This document shows positions 35,801 through 50,800 of a DNA stretch of 64,000 bases, one piece after another. Position 1 is the stretch's first letter. The number at the start of each line of letters is the position of its first letter. Location of the stretch: assembly GCF_000003815.2 (NCBI RefSeq), contig NC_049980.1:14112686-14176685 (forward strand), given 5' to 3'. This DNA is from Branchiostoma floridae. Its lineage: Eukaryota; Chordata; Leptocardii; Amphioxiformes; Branchiostomatidae. Under the pieces are notes generated by a model. The model saw only the letters and a program-made list of their open reading frames with translations. It was not told the DNA's origin and ran no database searches. Both the position numbers and the translations under genes were made by a program.

Positions 35801-38800
35801 GGGCCTAACTCTCCATTCTGGTGGACCGTTACGCAAATTGCTGTGTCAGAATACCCATAGGAACGCTAGAACAAATTTCCACTTACTTTGCTTTGTAATG
35901 GGTACTGTTGGTGGCAGCGAAATGCGTAGCCATCTCATGCAGAAAATCCTTCAATTGTTAACTCTATATCTGCCATCTTTATGTAAGCTTTGCGGTCAGC
36001 AAAGCGAAACATTGGGCAAAAAAGAACGATTTATAAATCTAATGTGGTCAATGAAAAATATACTTAATGAGCAATAGATTATCTGACAACGTAGACTTTG
36101 TAACATTTTATTGAACTATTATGCAAATATGAATCAGGCTAATTTGACCACATACAGTCAGTTCCTTGCGCGGTATATACTGGAAGTTAGTATGCAGAGT
36201 TCATCTACCCACTTGGTGGTTGGTCTTATATGAAATATTCATACTGCTTTCCTTCATCTACGTGCTCCGTCTTGGGCTTATCTTAGATAAAACTAACCAT
36301 ACGTCACCAGCAGGGAACACTTAAGTGCCTACTTAGATAGTCCTGTGAAGCGGCAGAAGGATTGCGCTGACAAATAGACCATGAAATAAAATTGGCCAGT
36401 AACCTTATTCCACATTTATAACAACTGTAGGTTGATAGCAGAATTGCAATTTTGGGAACAGGTGATACCAAGTCCATGGGAACCAAAAAAAAAAAAATTC
36501 AATGTGCTTCCGATAATAAAGATGTGCGTATACAAGTTGAAGTCTTATAATGAATTGTTCTCTTAAGATTATGTGACACGTCCTTTAGATGAAGTGATTT
36601 GTTGGTATTTCAAATTACAAATTGCTCTAGATTCCACCTTACGTTGTCATCAGTGGCGCCGACTTGTCCCAGCTCCTGTCATCTCTTTTGGATTGCTGAC
36701 AGCAGATTTTGTCACCGAAGCTGCTTTCGATCGACCAAAAAATTGGACTATTCATCGTTATAAACTGGGCAGTATAACTGGATGATGACCTTTTGTTTTT
36801 CAATGATAGTTCGATACATTGGAGCATTATGTCACAATTTAAACCCAAAAAAATACAGTTCGCTAAAATTCAGCTATTTTGGTCTAAAATTTTCCATTGT
36901 ACAGTATACAGCATAATAAACATACCCTAAGTGTCATTTCAATGCGTGATGAAAGAGGATCGTTTTGTACATATGTATGTTGAATTCTAATGGGAGTACT
37001 TTGCCTTTCCATGTCGTAATTCACACCAATCGTCTTCTCGAAAAGTGTAATAAAACCCGTAATCCAGGTTTTCCGTGGTGCTTCGCTTTCAATTCAAAGT
37101 TTGAATCTCATTGACATCCCATTGATAATGTCAGAATACTTGATCTCTAAAAAGTTTAGATGTCGTGATTTCCATAATGGATTTTTTCTCCCTTCTTCTC
37201 CGAAGCGGAACCCGTCGGTGGAGGATAATCCGGGACCTTCAGCGGGTGTAAGAGGTCAAGAGGTCATTCTGCAGCGACATCTCTTTTTCTATTAATAAAT
37301 AAATATTATTTACATGATCACCATATACTTTCCGCTTACCCAACAGACGGGACTCGTGTGAGATCCCCCTCCCTCGCGACGTCTCATAGAGGGCGTTGAC
37401 TGCATAAGCTGCATTTACTATGTTCTTTAGTGTAAAGTGCCCGTACACGGCATTTCAAACATGGCCGCTTCTCTGATGTGCAACGTTACTCTCTGCACAG
37501 TTATCACCTGCCCGCTGCTACAAGACCCACCCAACGGGAAGGTCTCCCCACCCCCCTGCAGGGACAGCCGCTCCAGGGTGGGGGAAACCTGTTATTTCAC
37601 CTGTGACAACACCTATGTGCAATCAGGGCCGTCGTTCAAGACCTGTCTATCTGACGGCTACTGGACGCAGGAGAAGGAGTCGACGGTTTGTAGAGGTAAG
37701 CATCTCATCTTTGATTGCATAGACAGTGTTAGGTTCGAAACATGTCTCTATAGAGCACTCATTAGATATAGTGTTCTGATTTGTGGGAAATTGATCTTCA
37801 TGTTTGCAAAAATTGCATAAACGTTTTCGATTATTGCTACATTGATTTCATCAAAATTTATTGGTTAAATACATATGCAAACATTTTTTGTACACAAAAA
37901 ACGGAGCAACACACTAATGAACTAACACAAGAACTATGCCACTATGAGCTCACGTGTGCGCCTTCGGATTAAATGATAAGCTGTTTTCATACAAAAGAAA
38001 GTCATATCCGGTATCTGCCAGTTTGAAACTGTTCATGAGGTGGGATCCACACTGCTACATTTTTAGACCGTTACAGCATCCATTAAGAAAAAAATGTTCA
38101 AACATGGCTGTTACTGAAGGAGTTCGTTGGTGTACATCGTGACATAGACGCTTCACTGGAGCATATTTCAGTCGATCATCACATATTTTTGTCATGATGC
38201 ACATAGGTAACAGCTAGTCATATCTTTGTTGTCGGATGTTTTTCCTAAGAATCATTTAACCACGTACATCACATGCATGTTATGCTGCGTCGCTATCAAG
38301 TGATAGATCAAACTGTTCATCCGTGTTTGCATGAGATATGCATGTTGTCGCAAGTAGTTGCAATAAAAACAAACTTCACATTACAGTCAAACTAGAAGTT
38401 TTAAGTTGAACCTCCTCCCATTGCCGGGTTATGTCTCATGTCAGCGTCATGGTGGCTACAGTTTGCTCCTAATACATAGGTGTGGTAGGGTTATGCGTAT
38501 CGTCCCATTCAAAGCTTGCCAAGACATATCACCGCCATCACCGAATTGACTTGAATGATGTTGGCCTCGTACCTAGACAGACAAGATGCGCACTTGTTAA
38601 GCCACTAATTCTGATTTCAAAATCAAAAAGATTGCTCTCTGAGCGCTGGCTTACATGAAATGAATTCCTCTTAAAATAAACTCCTTATCTCTAACCATGC
38701 CCCAACCACGCTATCATTACTGAAATTCTTTTCCTGAAACACTCGCTCAAGGCGGGCAACGAATATTATGAACCAGCCTTGGTGCTTAATTTTTGTTTAT

Positions 38801-41800
38801 CCTTGGAGTCGATTGTGGCGCAGCTTTCTGTGTGAATTTGCCTACATGAATTCTAGTCTTTCACTCTTGGCTTATTTACCTGAAATTCCTGTGGTGGCAT
38901 GCTAATGCAACAGACGTATTCTATGTGCGTGTGGGGGAGACACTTGACATCCCAAGCAAATAATGTAGGACATCCACATCGCTTCTTTACCTATCGCTCA
39001 TCGAATGATGTACTGTCACGGCCCCGCCCTTTTCTCTATCTAACACAACAGGCTATGGTATGCCACATCATTCAACATGAAAGTTTGAAATCCATATTTT
39101 TTAAAAATTCAGTGTACCTCTGTAGACCGCTTAAGACAGACCTTTTGTCTGGGTCATTTTATGTGTCTGAGACTTGAGCAAGCTCAGCAGAATGACCCGC
39201 AGTCATCAAGTCTGTGACGGTTGTGCGGTACTACGCTTGGACGCCCTCCAGTGTAAAAACATCTGCTTCATAAATTATTCCTAAGCAAAGCAGTACCCGC
39301 AGATGAAGACATCTCTCAAGACATAAAAGCCTGAAAGGAAGCGAATGGGAAATCTGATTTTTCATGTGCTTTCCTATTGATGTCGCATTTCTTGGGTACA
39401 CGCAATTGTAATCTTATGCATTCTAGCAATAAGGAGCAGATTTACATTTACAATCATGTGCTACCACGGCTGCCAGGGTTGGGACTTGCTCAAGTAACCT
39501 TAATGGTCCACTCTTGACCAACAGACCAGCATACAGAATATTACAGATGTGGGTATTTATACTTATTAAGACACCCCTGGGTGACGGGTAGCGAAGATAT
39601 GTGCCGTGTTCTGTAGCGTTCAAGACCGTCGTGTGTTTTATGTTCATTAAAAATTCCCATAGACAGCGATCGCCGGGCGACCGATCAGCAACCGAGAGTG
39701 AATTCTGATTTGATAATTGAACGACGCAAGATCTGAAAATATAATTCAAAGGCAGCAAAATATAATGCGTAAAAAGAATCATTCATTTTTTTTTTGCAAT
39801 TTGTTAAGCGACTTGTTAAATGTTTGCTTGTCGGGCGGTAACTCAGCTGTCGTAGTCTGTAGTGGAAGGGGTTTTTAGCAATGTAAAAAGATGTTCTAGT
39901 TATGGGCATTCACCGTCAGAAATGTACACGTACAAGCCATTTACATAGTGTTCTCACCATAGGTGGGCGTATCATATATATGACATTTAAACACAGCATC
40001 TCATATAAGTAAAGAATATCACTCACACCGATGAAAATATTTCTTCGTGGAGTGTCCGCACAAAATTACATAATTTGCAAAAACATAAATGTCTGTGCAA
40101 TGCCATGAAGCTATTGTTCAATTCAACAAAGCTACACACTTAAATGGCCATCCTCCGTGGAAATCACAAAGATAACTTAACACCATGATTGATATACTTT
40201 ATCTCCATAGACACGCCGTGTGTGGCGGTGATAGCACTTCGCGGTGAAATCTACACTGTTGCATTATTCATGAAAAACTCACAAAGCCCTCAATTCTACA
40301 GGTTAGAAAACCTTTTACGTTAATCAAAATAGCACTTAAGACTAAACATAATCTGTGAATAGCATTACAGCGCTGTAACCAAATATGTTATGTCATTTGC
40401 ATTGGGTGCACTAAAACGAATTAAGACCACGGATGATGATAAAATGTAGATTTGAATTGAAGCATTTTATGGCAATGATATAAGCCTTTTCTAGTGGAGG
40501 ATTCGGTACCCAATTTGAGAACCCTCGTTTGGTTTGATTTAGTGCTGCTGTTTGGTAAGACAGGTCGTTCAGCATTCGGGCCTCTACGGGAGCAATCGGC
40601 ATGTCATTGGATGGCGCGGTCTGCGCCAACCGAGGAATGTGCTTCACGCTGTAATCCGCAGCTAAACTTTAGAGCGTTCTTAGCGTCGTTATGTCACACA
40701 ATGGCTTTATTAAAAGGGGCGAGGAATCGGGAGGGTTTTTTTATCTTCGGTGACATGTGGGAACAGTGAAGTAGAACTCTCCAGTACATGGTAACTTGCC
40801 CTGCCACCATCCAATACACAAGAACGATTCCCACATGCGGCTTACCATTTAAGGAACAATCTTAATAGGCGTCACATATCATTGATATTCACATATGACG
40901 ATTACGAGCCAGTGACTTTGTCATTCCCATCCAGGTTCCCAGCTATATCTTATGTACTCGAGCTCCTTCTGTCAGACAGTAATTAGCGACGCTGAAGAAG
41001 ACTGATGGACGTCACTTGAAAATGTCCGAATGTAATCTCCATACCTTGGGCAGTTGTAGATTAATTTGTCTTTTGCATACTAAAAATATTATTTTCCATT
41101 TTGTGTCAATATCTTTTTCACTTCAATATTCTAAAGTCTATTTCTTTACCCAACGAATAAAGTGGTGAATGACAAATCAACTAATTTCATAGATAAAGAA
41201 CGCCATTTTTACGTTTTGTTTGTTTGTTATATTTTAAATCAAACTTTAATATCATGCATTACGAATATATTCCAATTATAAAATCAAGGTTCACACAAAT
41301 CCAACTTTGGTCGCTCAGCGATCGCCGTCTAGTTGAAAGGGCCATGTATCGTTTCTGACAATGACTGCTAGATTTTAAAAAATCAATCATTTTTGATATG
41401 CAAGGTCTCTCGTCAATTAAAGGTCAAATGAAATTTCATTAGCCGCTAGATACAACCATGAAATTAATACATGCTGATGTGTTTCCATGCAGATCAATTC
41501 TGAAATGTGCTATAGAAAATGTATTTTAAAGATATCATAGCAGCACAGATACTGTAATATTCTATATAGTTTTTATGTAATAGTTACACTGCCACACATA
41601 TACTCACGACTGCGTTTCCGCCGCATTATGATTACTAAACTCGCAAAAGGGACAAAATCATTTCCGATGATCTCCTACGACAGACGGAGTATTAGATCTG
41701 CATTTGTCCACACCGTTCCTCTGGGTAACTGATCCGTTTGGCACTGGTAGTCAGACCGTTTTCTTATGCATAAAGCCCCTGTCGCACATTCAGAGGCCAC

Positions 41801-44800
41801 TCCCCAACCAAGATCGGCCCTGGTTTGAGAAAACTCTGGAATCTATCATATTTCAGCTCAGTTCTGCTCCTCTGATCGCATCTAAAAGAAATATGTCTTT
41901 ACTGAGTTTGATTTGCTACGATTCATAGTGGGCTGGTGAAGAAGACTTTTGAAAAACTTGTTGGCAGCCAGTACATCGCTAGTCAACTCCATATTATAGA
42001 TGACCTTGCTCACGGACCAGCTATGGTCAGTACTCAGGAGAGGGTCGGGGGGCATACTTTCAGTTGTCGAGAACGTCTTGGAATAAACATCTGTCAGCGC
42101 GAGGTTTGGCGTGGAAAAGTTCTAGATGTGCATTTCTGTTTGTTAGTATATGTTATGTATGGCCACGACGGTTAAGTCCATGCTAATTGATTTATGTTGC
42201 TCCCGTACACGAGTGCGATGCAATATCAACTTTTGCCCTCGTCTAACGAGTTGTGAAGAAATAGAGGACAGCTTCGTACATGCACTCTGCATACAGAAGG
42301 GTTCGTTGAACCCCCGGGTAATCCCGGACCTGTAGATAAGGGATTATACAGACCGATTGTGAGATCGTTCTTGTCTACTTTTCCTCACTGCCCGATTACC
42401 AATTACGATACCACAGACAGTAAAGGGCCTTTGGACTGGCGTTGCTCTCGCAAAGAGCTGGGGGAGTATTGAAAACATGATTATAGCAACGTATTTCAAA
42501 TTCTTTTGCCGATAATCTATTTAACAAATTGACGAATTGCAGCAAGCTACGTATCTCTAATTGCTGTGCATGGCGCTGTGTCATCACACGATAAACTAAT
42601 TAAGGCAGTTCCAAATTAATTCTGTGGATGACCGTCTCTAGAGACCAAACGTGTCATGTATGAACGTGTGCAAACAAGATTAAAAAAACGAAACCATGAA
42701 TTTATTTCACAAAAGAAACAGATCACAACGATTAACCTTGTAGGACATGTTGTATCAGCTGATACGTATTAATAATATTATGGTGCGTGGAACATGAGGA
42801 CATATCTTTTCCAAAACGTAACTGTTCTAAGTCAATCGTTTGTTGTGATTTTAGAATACTCACATTTGGTAAATCGTAAGAAGTCAACAATGAGCTTTAC
42901 GTATAATATGTTAATGCCCGCGCACATGCGTAAAACTCGTCATAGCTGATCAATGTAATGAAAACAGACCACTTATTCATTTATTTATTTATTCATTCAT
43001 TTAAAGCACCACGCGTAAAGAGTTTGATAAGATCCACATCAGTTATCACATTCATCCTGTCTCTCTCCGTAAACCCTATGAATATTCAATGCCATTGATA
43101 CTAGTACATGATAGGAACAAACCAACACTCACCTCTCTGGGCATTCTAGCTTCCCATTTATTCTTATAGCCAAGTTGTTTTTCCTCTCGCAACACAAGTT
43201 GATTTATGGACCTGTTTAAGTCACTAAATCACACTATGTTGCACTTTTCTACTTCCGTGATGGACTATTTCACAAACCACCACTCTGAGATGATAGTTAA
43301 TCGTTGAATCTAATTGCACGTTATGAGAAACTTCAAATTGACAGGAAGGCTGTAGATTATTCGACAGAAATCACAGTCTGTGTGCAGGCAGATGTTACTG
43401 AGTTGGACACTTGGCACCGTCGATGGTCACACTGTCACACAGTCAGGACCTCCCGACCACTACCCAACCAAGGCGGTTGACAACCTCCTTGCCCTAACCA
43501 AGGTCGGTGCTGGAAAAGTGCAGCCTGAAATCCACCCTAGCTCCAGTCAGCTCATCTGATCCCATCCAAAAACAGATGAGCGAACTAAGACGACTTAAAG
43601 TAGTCAACAACGCCTACCAACTTCCAACCAATGATGACCTTGCTCATCATTAAATTCCAACTATGGTCTTGAGAAAGTCGGGGGGTCATGGTCGACTATG
43701 TGTGACAAGGTCTTACCAAACGGGATCCTTCTCCCTCTCTGACTCTGGAGATGGTGGTCAGACATCTTAACGTACATGTAAAGGTCATTCAAAAAGCTAT
43801 TAGTCACATGGGTAGTTTTCCTTGACTATGAACCTAACTTAAGGTAACGTTGTTCATTCTGGCATGTTATTTAGAATTCATTTCTGACGCAATAATATCT
43901 CATGACTAATGAAGACATGCACAGCCATTGAGATCATTTATCAAAAGAAGCATCAGCATCCATGGAGATGAGGATTTACATTTTAAGTTAAGAAGTGCCA
44001 CTAATTATGCATTTAGGACAGTCATCTTCTGTTCATGCGTCCGCATTAGGGTCTACACACCAAACAGCATGTTAATTAAAATAAGCCTCTGTCACATGTA
44101 ATGATCTAGAACTTCATCACGACTTTGTTCCCGACCTCTCCCCAAACAATTACGTTCGGCAATGGGTTGACGCCTGAGGGTAGCCTGGGATCCATTCTAC
44201 CCTCAGTATGTCTTTCCCGACTTTAATTTTTCAAAATTCTAATTGTGCAACCTTGCCGACCAACGCCCAGCCACGTTTGGCCTTGCTCGCGATTAACTCC
44301 CAAGTTGGGACAGGAGAAGGTCAAGCGGTCATGGTCGGCCATGTGTGACAGGGGCTTAAGGAATTAGTGTGTATACGTCACATGGAGAATACTATCTACG
44401 TCAAGTTTTCCAATGGTACGTTTTATAAATGAACAGCCATCTGGTATGGTATGAATTACATCTGGCTAGAGAATGTGGTATTTTTGTCCCAAGAAAAAAT
44501 AAATATCGAGATTGGAATTTGATTGTTGGAGATCATCCGTGGCAGTGAAAATGTGACAATGGACCGGAAAGCCAAGAGAAATTGGACATCATCCCCGACT
44601 GGTAGGCAGAGAATGGGAATAAAGAGTCAAAAGACAATTTCCATTTTAGATACACATTACCACGTACGACATGACAATTTGCTATGATTAAAAGTCGTAA
44701 ATCATTGTTCAATTTCTAACCAATATCTGTGTGAGTAAATATCTTTACGAACAGAGAGTTTAACAGTTATCTCTTTCTGAACTGTCCGAAATTGATATGA

Positions 44801-47800
44801 GACTCCTTGACTGGGCGTGGAGCCGCCCCAGATGAAATTGAAGTCCGTAATTACTTCAGCAGACAGAGAACCTAGGTCAACCGAGTTTCTATGATGTGCC
44901 GCAAGGCAATATCACGGGCTGGCCTTGAAAACCATGAACGCCTTAATTGAGTTCTTCTAGCACAGCCGTGAGGAAAGGGACTTAAAGAGAATAGGGCCGC
45001 GGCGGGGTTGTTGCTCGGACTGTAGATCTGGTCTCCGTAAAATGGAATCTGCCATCAATAGTCGGTAACAGGAAGAGGTAATTTCACCTTATACTAGAGC
45101 AAGTAAATGGTATCGATGACATAGCCTCTGCAGACTCCAACTCTAATGAAAAAGTGCAATGATAAAGATGGGTAACTAAAAAGATGGCAAATTTCTTAAT
45201 ACTGAACACGTAAACGTAAACAAGAATTGAACTGACACAACATGCTATCAAAGCAAACAAGGAAGAGCATAAAGTGACACTAGTGTGGCAGCCAGGTTTC
45301 ATTTACCAACTGCAATCAAGCCTAACACACTTCCACAACCTAGCTGAACGCTCATATTTTCAATTTTACTGCGTTTTCATGACAATGACTTGTTGATCGT
45401 CGCAGAAGGAGAACGGGCGATCGTTGGAAATTTCTTTGGAAATCGGACGAACAATGACAATGCGCGCCCAATGTCATCCATAAAATTTACTCGATGTGGC
45501 CTTAGCTATTGATCTAGTAGTCTTCTTTAACAAATGAGGTGGGATCCCTTGGTTGGTCTTTGGTATTGATGGGGAAGAAAGAGCCTTTAGAGGATCAGAA
45601 AGGTTTCTGACTATTCATAGTGCTCATACAATACATGTAACGTTAAATGTAGTATGCTGCAAAGGCTAAAAAAGAGTTCGAGCAAGAAAGTTATAGAATT
45701 TTCTCTTTAATCAAATCCTATTTTTTACGTATTACATTGGATATAATCGTGTCTGTCAAAAATCCGAAAATCCGTACTTTGCCGTCCGAAAGTTGCAGTC
45801 CAAGGCAAAGGCAAAGCCGCTAAGGAAACCAAATCACATTTTTTTCAGAATGTCAGTATATCAAATCACGTATCAAATATCATAACAATCCATCAAAATA
45901 AGAGTTGTGTAGATTTTTGCAGAGGGCTAACTTCATGGCTGATTTTAACGTGTCTTTTCTTTATGTGGTTATAACTAACATTATAGAAAAGGCTAAATTT
46001 TTCAACAACAAAAATAAATCAATTAATCGGAATTTGCTACAAATTCCGTCAGTCTTCTTCAACTCAACTCTCTCTCTCAATCAGCAAATATTCACCCCCC
46101 CCCCCCATGATTACGCTGTTTCTTCGGAGAAAAGCATATTTCTAATCCTTTTGTACTCCTTCAATACTACCTTGGCACTTGGACGTTGTTTGGGGTCCCT
46201 TTTTCGACACCGTTGGTGCACTTGGAACAAGTGTGAACTAACAGCATCACTTCCATTTACCTTTCCTAGTAAGTGGCGGACAACAAGTGGTATTTTCCAA
46301 ATGTCAGTTTTTTTCCAAATGTCAGTTTTTTTTTCATCATAGGGAGGTATTCTTGAGTCCTCAAATGGCTCATTTTCAAACGGCGAACGCTGTTCTGGAG
46401 CATTAAAAGGGGATTTAATCTGTTTTCTTTTACACTTAACAAAAACATTTTCTTCCGGATTTACTTCTGGTATATCATCCAAATCGTTTAAGACAAGTCT
46501 AAGATCCTCTGTGACGAGAAACTGGGATAGAGCATGCAAGAGGTTGTACGAGTCACACATGACTCGTGTGCCGACTGGACTACTGTGGAGGAAATGTATC
46601 GCCTCTATGTAACTCATGGCCACGTTAAATCTTGTCCGAACATCGCTTGACGTCCTATCTAAGATGGCATTAATGTGAAAGGCAGATCCGAGTCTGCAAT
46701 ACTCTGTAAGGAGTGTTGTGTTGCACGATCCAACCAGCTGCACAGCATGAGAAGTCTGCTGCATGTTCCGCAGCATCTCTACACCATGCAGGAAGTCCTG
46801 GAGGTAGGCAGTGTTACTCAGGTTACTGTACGCCACGGGGCGGCCTCTCCAGGTAGCTTTGTAAACCTACAAAATGCAAATGGAAAGTATGTTACATGTC
46901 AGACTTACATGCTATTGTATCTTTGCATAAAGTGTTAATCATGTACGTTAAACCTTGTATATGAAAATCTTTCAAGAGAAGAGAGATCCACTAAGGATAG
47001 TTTCCGATGTCCAATGAGATACCCGATGTAGGGCACAATTATTAAAATCAATTATCGCGACGAAAAGGTTCAAATTTTGTCATCGTCCTTTTATCTTTAT
47101 AGCTCAGTGAATTCCGTGCGGACCTCATACGCACTCAAAAATATCGATGTTTCCTGTTTTTAGATCCGGTATGACGCGCGGGTGATGTACACAATTGTTA
47201 CATACATATGTCTATATACATGAGGCTAAAATGTGACATCCCCAATTTCTGCGAGGGTGGCTACCTCGCGATTTTTTTTACAAACATCCGACTGGGTTTA
47301 CCAGTGATCATTTGCCACGCTCATGAATTTATGAAATGCTACATTTACCTTCTTCACTGCCCCCTGTGCCATCTTGTTCTGGACGGTCACATCGTCAGAT
47401 ATTTCTTTGCACCCAAGCCATGGTGTACAAGTTTCCATTGTGGCAAGTCTAAAACTTCCCGGTGGGCACAGTTCCCACTCACCAAGCTTGCCCACTCCCT
47501 GCCACTTCTCCACTTCGTCCACAACATCCGGGTTAGCCGTCCCCTGGAAATTCAGTCCCCAAAAGTCATCCTTTTCAACATGGAGGAGGCCAGACTGATG
47601 GTTAGCATGAGGGACTAACCAGATCCGCAGATTATGAAGTAAGTGGAGAAGTAAGAGAATTAGACTAAGAATGACCACATGTCGCGCACTTACACGATTC
47701 ATCGATACGACGTCTGCTAACTAGGACCTGTGACACTAACAGCTTGATTTGGAAATTGGCTATATACAAAAAACTGACATGTATATCCGGGTACTGTGCG

Positions 47801-50800
47801 CGTGGTTTCTGGGCGTTTGTCCGATTGTTAACCGGAACACACCCGAACACATGTAAACAAAGTTTAAATCTACTGTTTACGTTCTTCGAGTATGAGTAGC
47901 CATGGTTACCATATCTTGTCAAAAATTAATGTGCTTGTGGTCTTGGGAACAAGAAACTTTGAGATTGCTTATGCACACTTTAGAAGCTGACCTATTAGCT
48001 GATATATTTAATTATGGTACTGTTTTTCTACTATCAGAAACGAGGCCTGCGTTGCCACACACCCACGCGGCAATGGGGGATCCACTCTATTGGGGAACAA
48101 CAGTAATAACAATACGGATTTATCTGCTTCTCGCTAGAAGGTGGTAATGGGCGCTTGTCTTTGTTAGATGTCATTACAGCACGCACTGCCATGTGCCCCA
48201 TAGAATGGGAATCAGCCATTTTGAAGAGTGTTAAATCAGTGATCCTCCGCCTTAGCCATAACTAACCCCATCCATTGCCTCGAGCTGATCAAAGATTTCC
48301 TTCATTTGAAGTCTTCCAATTTTATTTAACCCTGCGACAAGATGATATCTTCTAATATCCTTGTCCGATGATTGCCCCTGGTGTTTCTATCTCGTTATAA
48401 TGTTATTACTTTCACTGTGCCCCCAGCGGTTCTACTGACGAGCTGAATACAAGTATTATCTACATTTTCCCAAACCCAGAAGGAAACCTATCTATGCAAT
48501 TGAAAACTAATACTTACCGGTATGCATGGCCGATTTGGATTTTTCTAACCCGACAAAAGAAGAATATCATTATCACCATGAGGAGAAGTGATTAACAGAA
48601 TTCTAATTCCCCTACGAACATTGGAGTGAAGTTTTATTTTAACCTTCCTTGGCCATTCTGCCGTTCAGTGATGTACTTTGTATGAAATATAGCCAAGAGG
48701 GAATTTTGGCCGTGTTTTACGAGTTCTGGAGTCCTCCACTAATTTGCAGTCCAAGATCAGTAGAAAGGGCCGAAGGCCATATACAGAGTGATCGGTCCGT
48801 GAACACAGCAAGAGACAGCGCCTGGAGCTCTAGATAGTGGTCACAGCCCACGTGAAGAGGTTTGACTACACATATTTGTAATGTTAGAATAGTAATCATT
48901 TAACTTGAACGGCGATCGGAAATCTCACTGGACTTCGCCATGCAAGGCAATTGCTCCAATCTGGTTGGTGAACTGTGATTTTCAACAAGTGAACTTACCC
49001 AAATTTTCGACTGATCGACTCCCCAGTCTTTGTCAGGGAATGACCAATCCACTGCTTGTGTGACGTCACGTTATGCAAATAGCACACTTGACTCGGTGAG
49101 CAGTGGGTCATAAGTTGCAGAAAGTCTATGGCGCCATCCGTCTCTGTTTAGAGATTGTTGTAAGGCTCTGGTGTAGAAAGCTTCTTTGATTCCTCTAGCA
49201 AAAAGTCTTGTTGTGTGTCCAGGATTCTCACTTTGTCCAGTGAGACCGAGTGTCCAGGTGACTTTATATATATATGTGTTGAGGAACGTCTGAAGATGTT
49301 GAACTTGGGCGTTTGTGTTCGAGTGACATTTCAGTCTCCCCAATGTAACTTCCTTACACGGACCTTTGATAGTTTGACATTTGCACCGTATATGGTACAC
49401 AACACAACATTGACTCTCGTTGGAGGTTTTGTAGTTAGTTGCTATCACGATGTTACGCAGGTTCCACATACATATAGAGTCACCTGAACACTCGGTCACA
49501 CACTGGGCAGAAGCAGCGGATTGTCCATTCCTTGACAAAGACTGAAGTCTATCAGTCAAAAAATTGTGTTCGTTGGAAACTACATTTCTCTTTATCCATA
49601 TTGACTTCAACTATCACAAATGAAGTTGGAATTGCGCCAACTTTCCGCATTTGTACAGCTCTCCCTTGCGGCCACTCTGACGTGCGGGCATTTACGTATG
49701 AACGTCTGAGCCCAAGTGGACCAAGCCAAATGGCCGCGCTCGGAATGTTGTGATTCTCAGTTTCGATATAAGATAACTTATTGAAAATCACAGTGTTGCC
49801 ACTGAATAAAAAACCAATGTACAATAATTAGGAATCTATCAAAAATATTTACAGTAGTAAAATCATGTTCGCCACTTTGCACCGGTTTGCGTGTACATTT
49901 GCGCAATTTTGCCAATTGATACATTCTACAATTGATTTTTGCAGGCTTGCGCCTCTTTGCGAATGTCATGTTCAATATAGTCCAGTCAGATACCAGTGTA
50001 AGTGCCAGTATCTTTTGTTTTATTTCACGCGCTGGGTTCATTTATGAGAGTGGTGAATCATTGCGCAATCACAAAATACACTAAGTCTTAACGGTAAGTG
50101 CCCTGATTTTATATTCTTGAGGAGACGTCAGGCTCATGCACAATCTGTATTCAAGTAATCCATCGATGGCGCCAGATAGCCTCTTCAGAAGCGACAGACA
50201 AGACAAGCTTTCACGTCTCATCGCTGCCAGCCCTTCTCTTATCTAGTTCTTGCGGAAAAGGAGTTGTTGGAATTAATATATTACATACAAAGGTGATTTT
50301 ACCGTCGCGAATGTGATGTTTATTCTAACAAGGAATAAGTTAGACTTTTTTATTTATTTCATAAAAGACCAGGTTCACTGTCACAGAGAAATTGAGGCAA
50401 TGAAAGTACCCATACTTTATAACGGGATTTTCTACGTATTGAGTGACCTCCTAAAGCTGAAGGTCAGGTGAAACATTTACCGCCAAAAGTGTATGGATTT
50501 GTGTGGCTTCAGATATGCCGATACAGCGAGGCGAAACTTGCAAATATCGATTTTGACTCTGAAGCCTGTATACGGGGAAAACCTTTATCTTGCACGCCCA
50601 TGCATGGTGAGGTCTCTAGATCGATCAACCCTGGGGAATTTGCAAAGGTAACGATCCTATTCATCCCTCTTTTTGTTTAGTAGCTTTGCTCCGAAGGTTA
50701 ATATCTTTTCGCGTGCAAGAAGGTCTGTTTGTATGTTTGTAAACAACATAGCTCGAGAAGTCGTAGACGGGACTGTATGATAATTTTTACGTTGGTACGG

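Noticed and set aside
35715-36077. 120-codon plus-strand frame
   Set aside because: No domain or splice support; best explained as a chance open frame.
47208-47618. 136-codon plus-strand frame
   Set aside because: It is the mirror of POMK exon 1 on the opposite strand.
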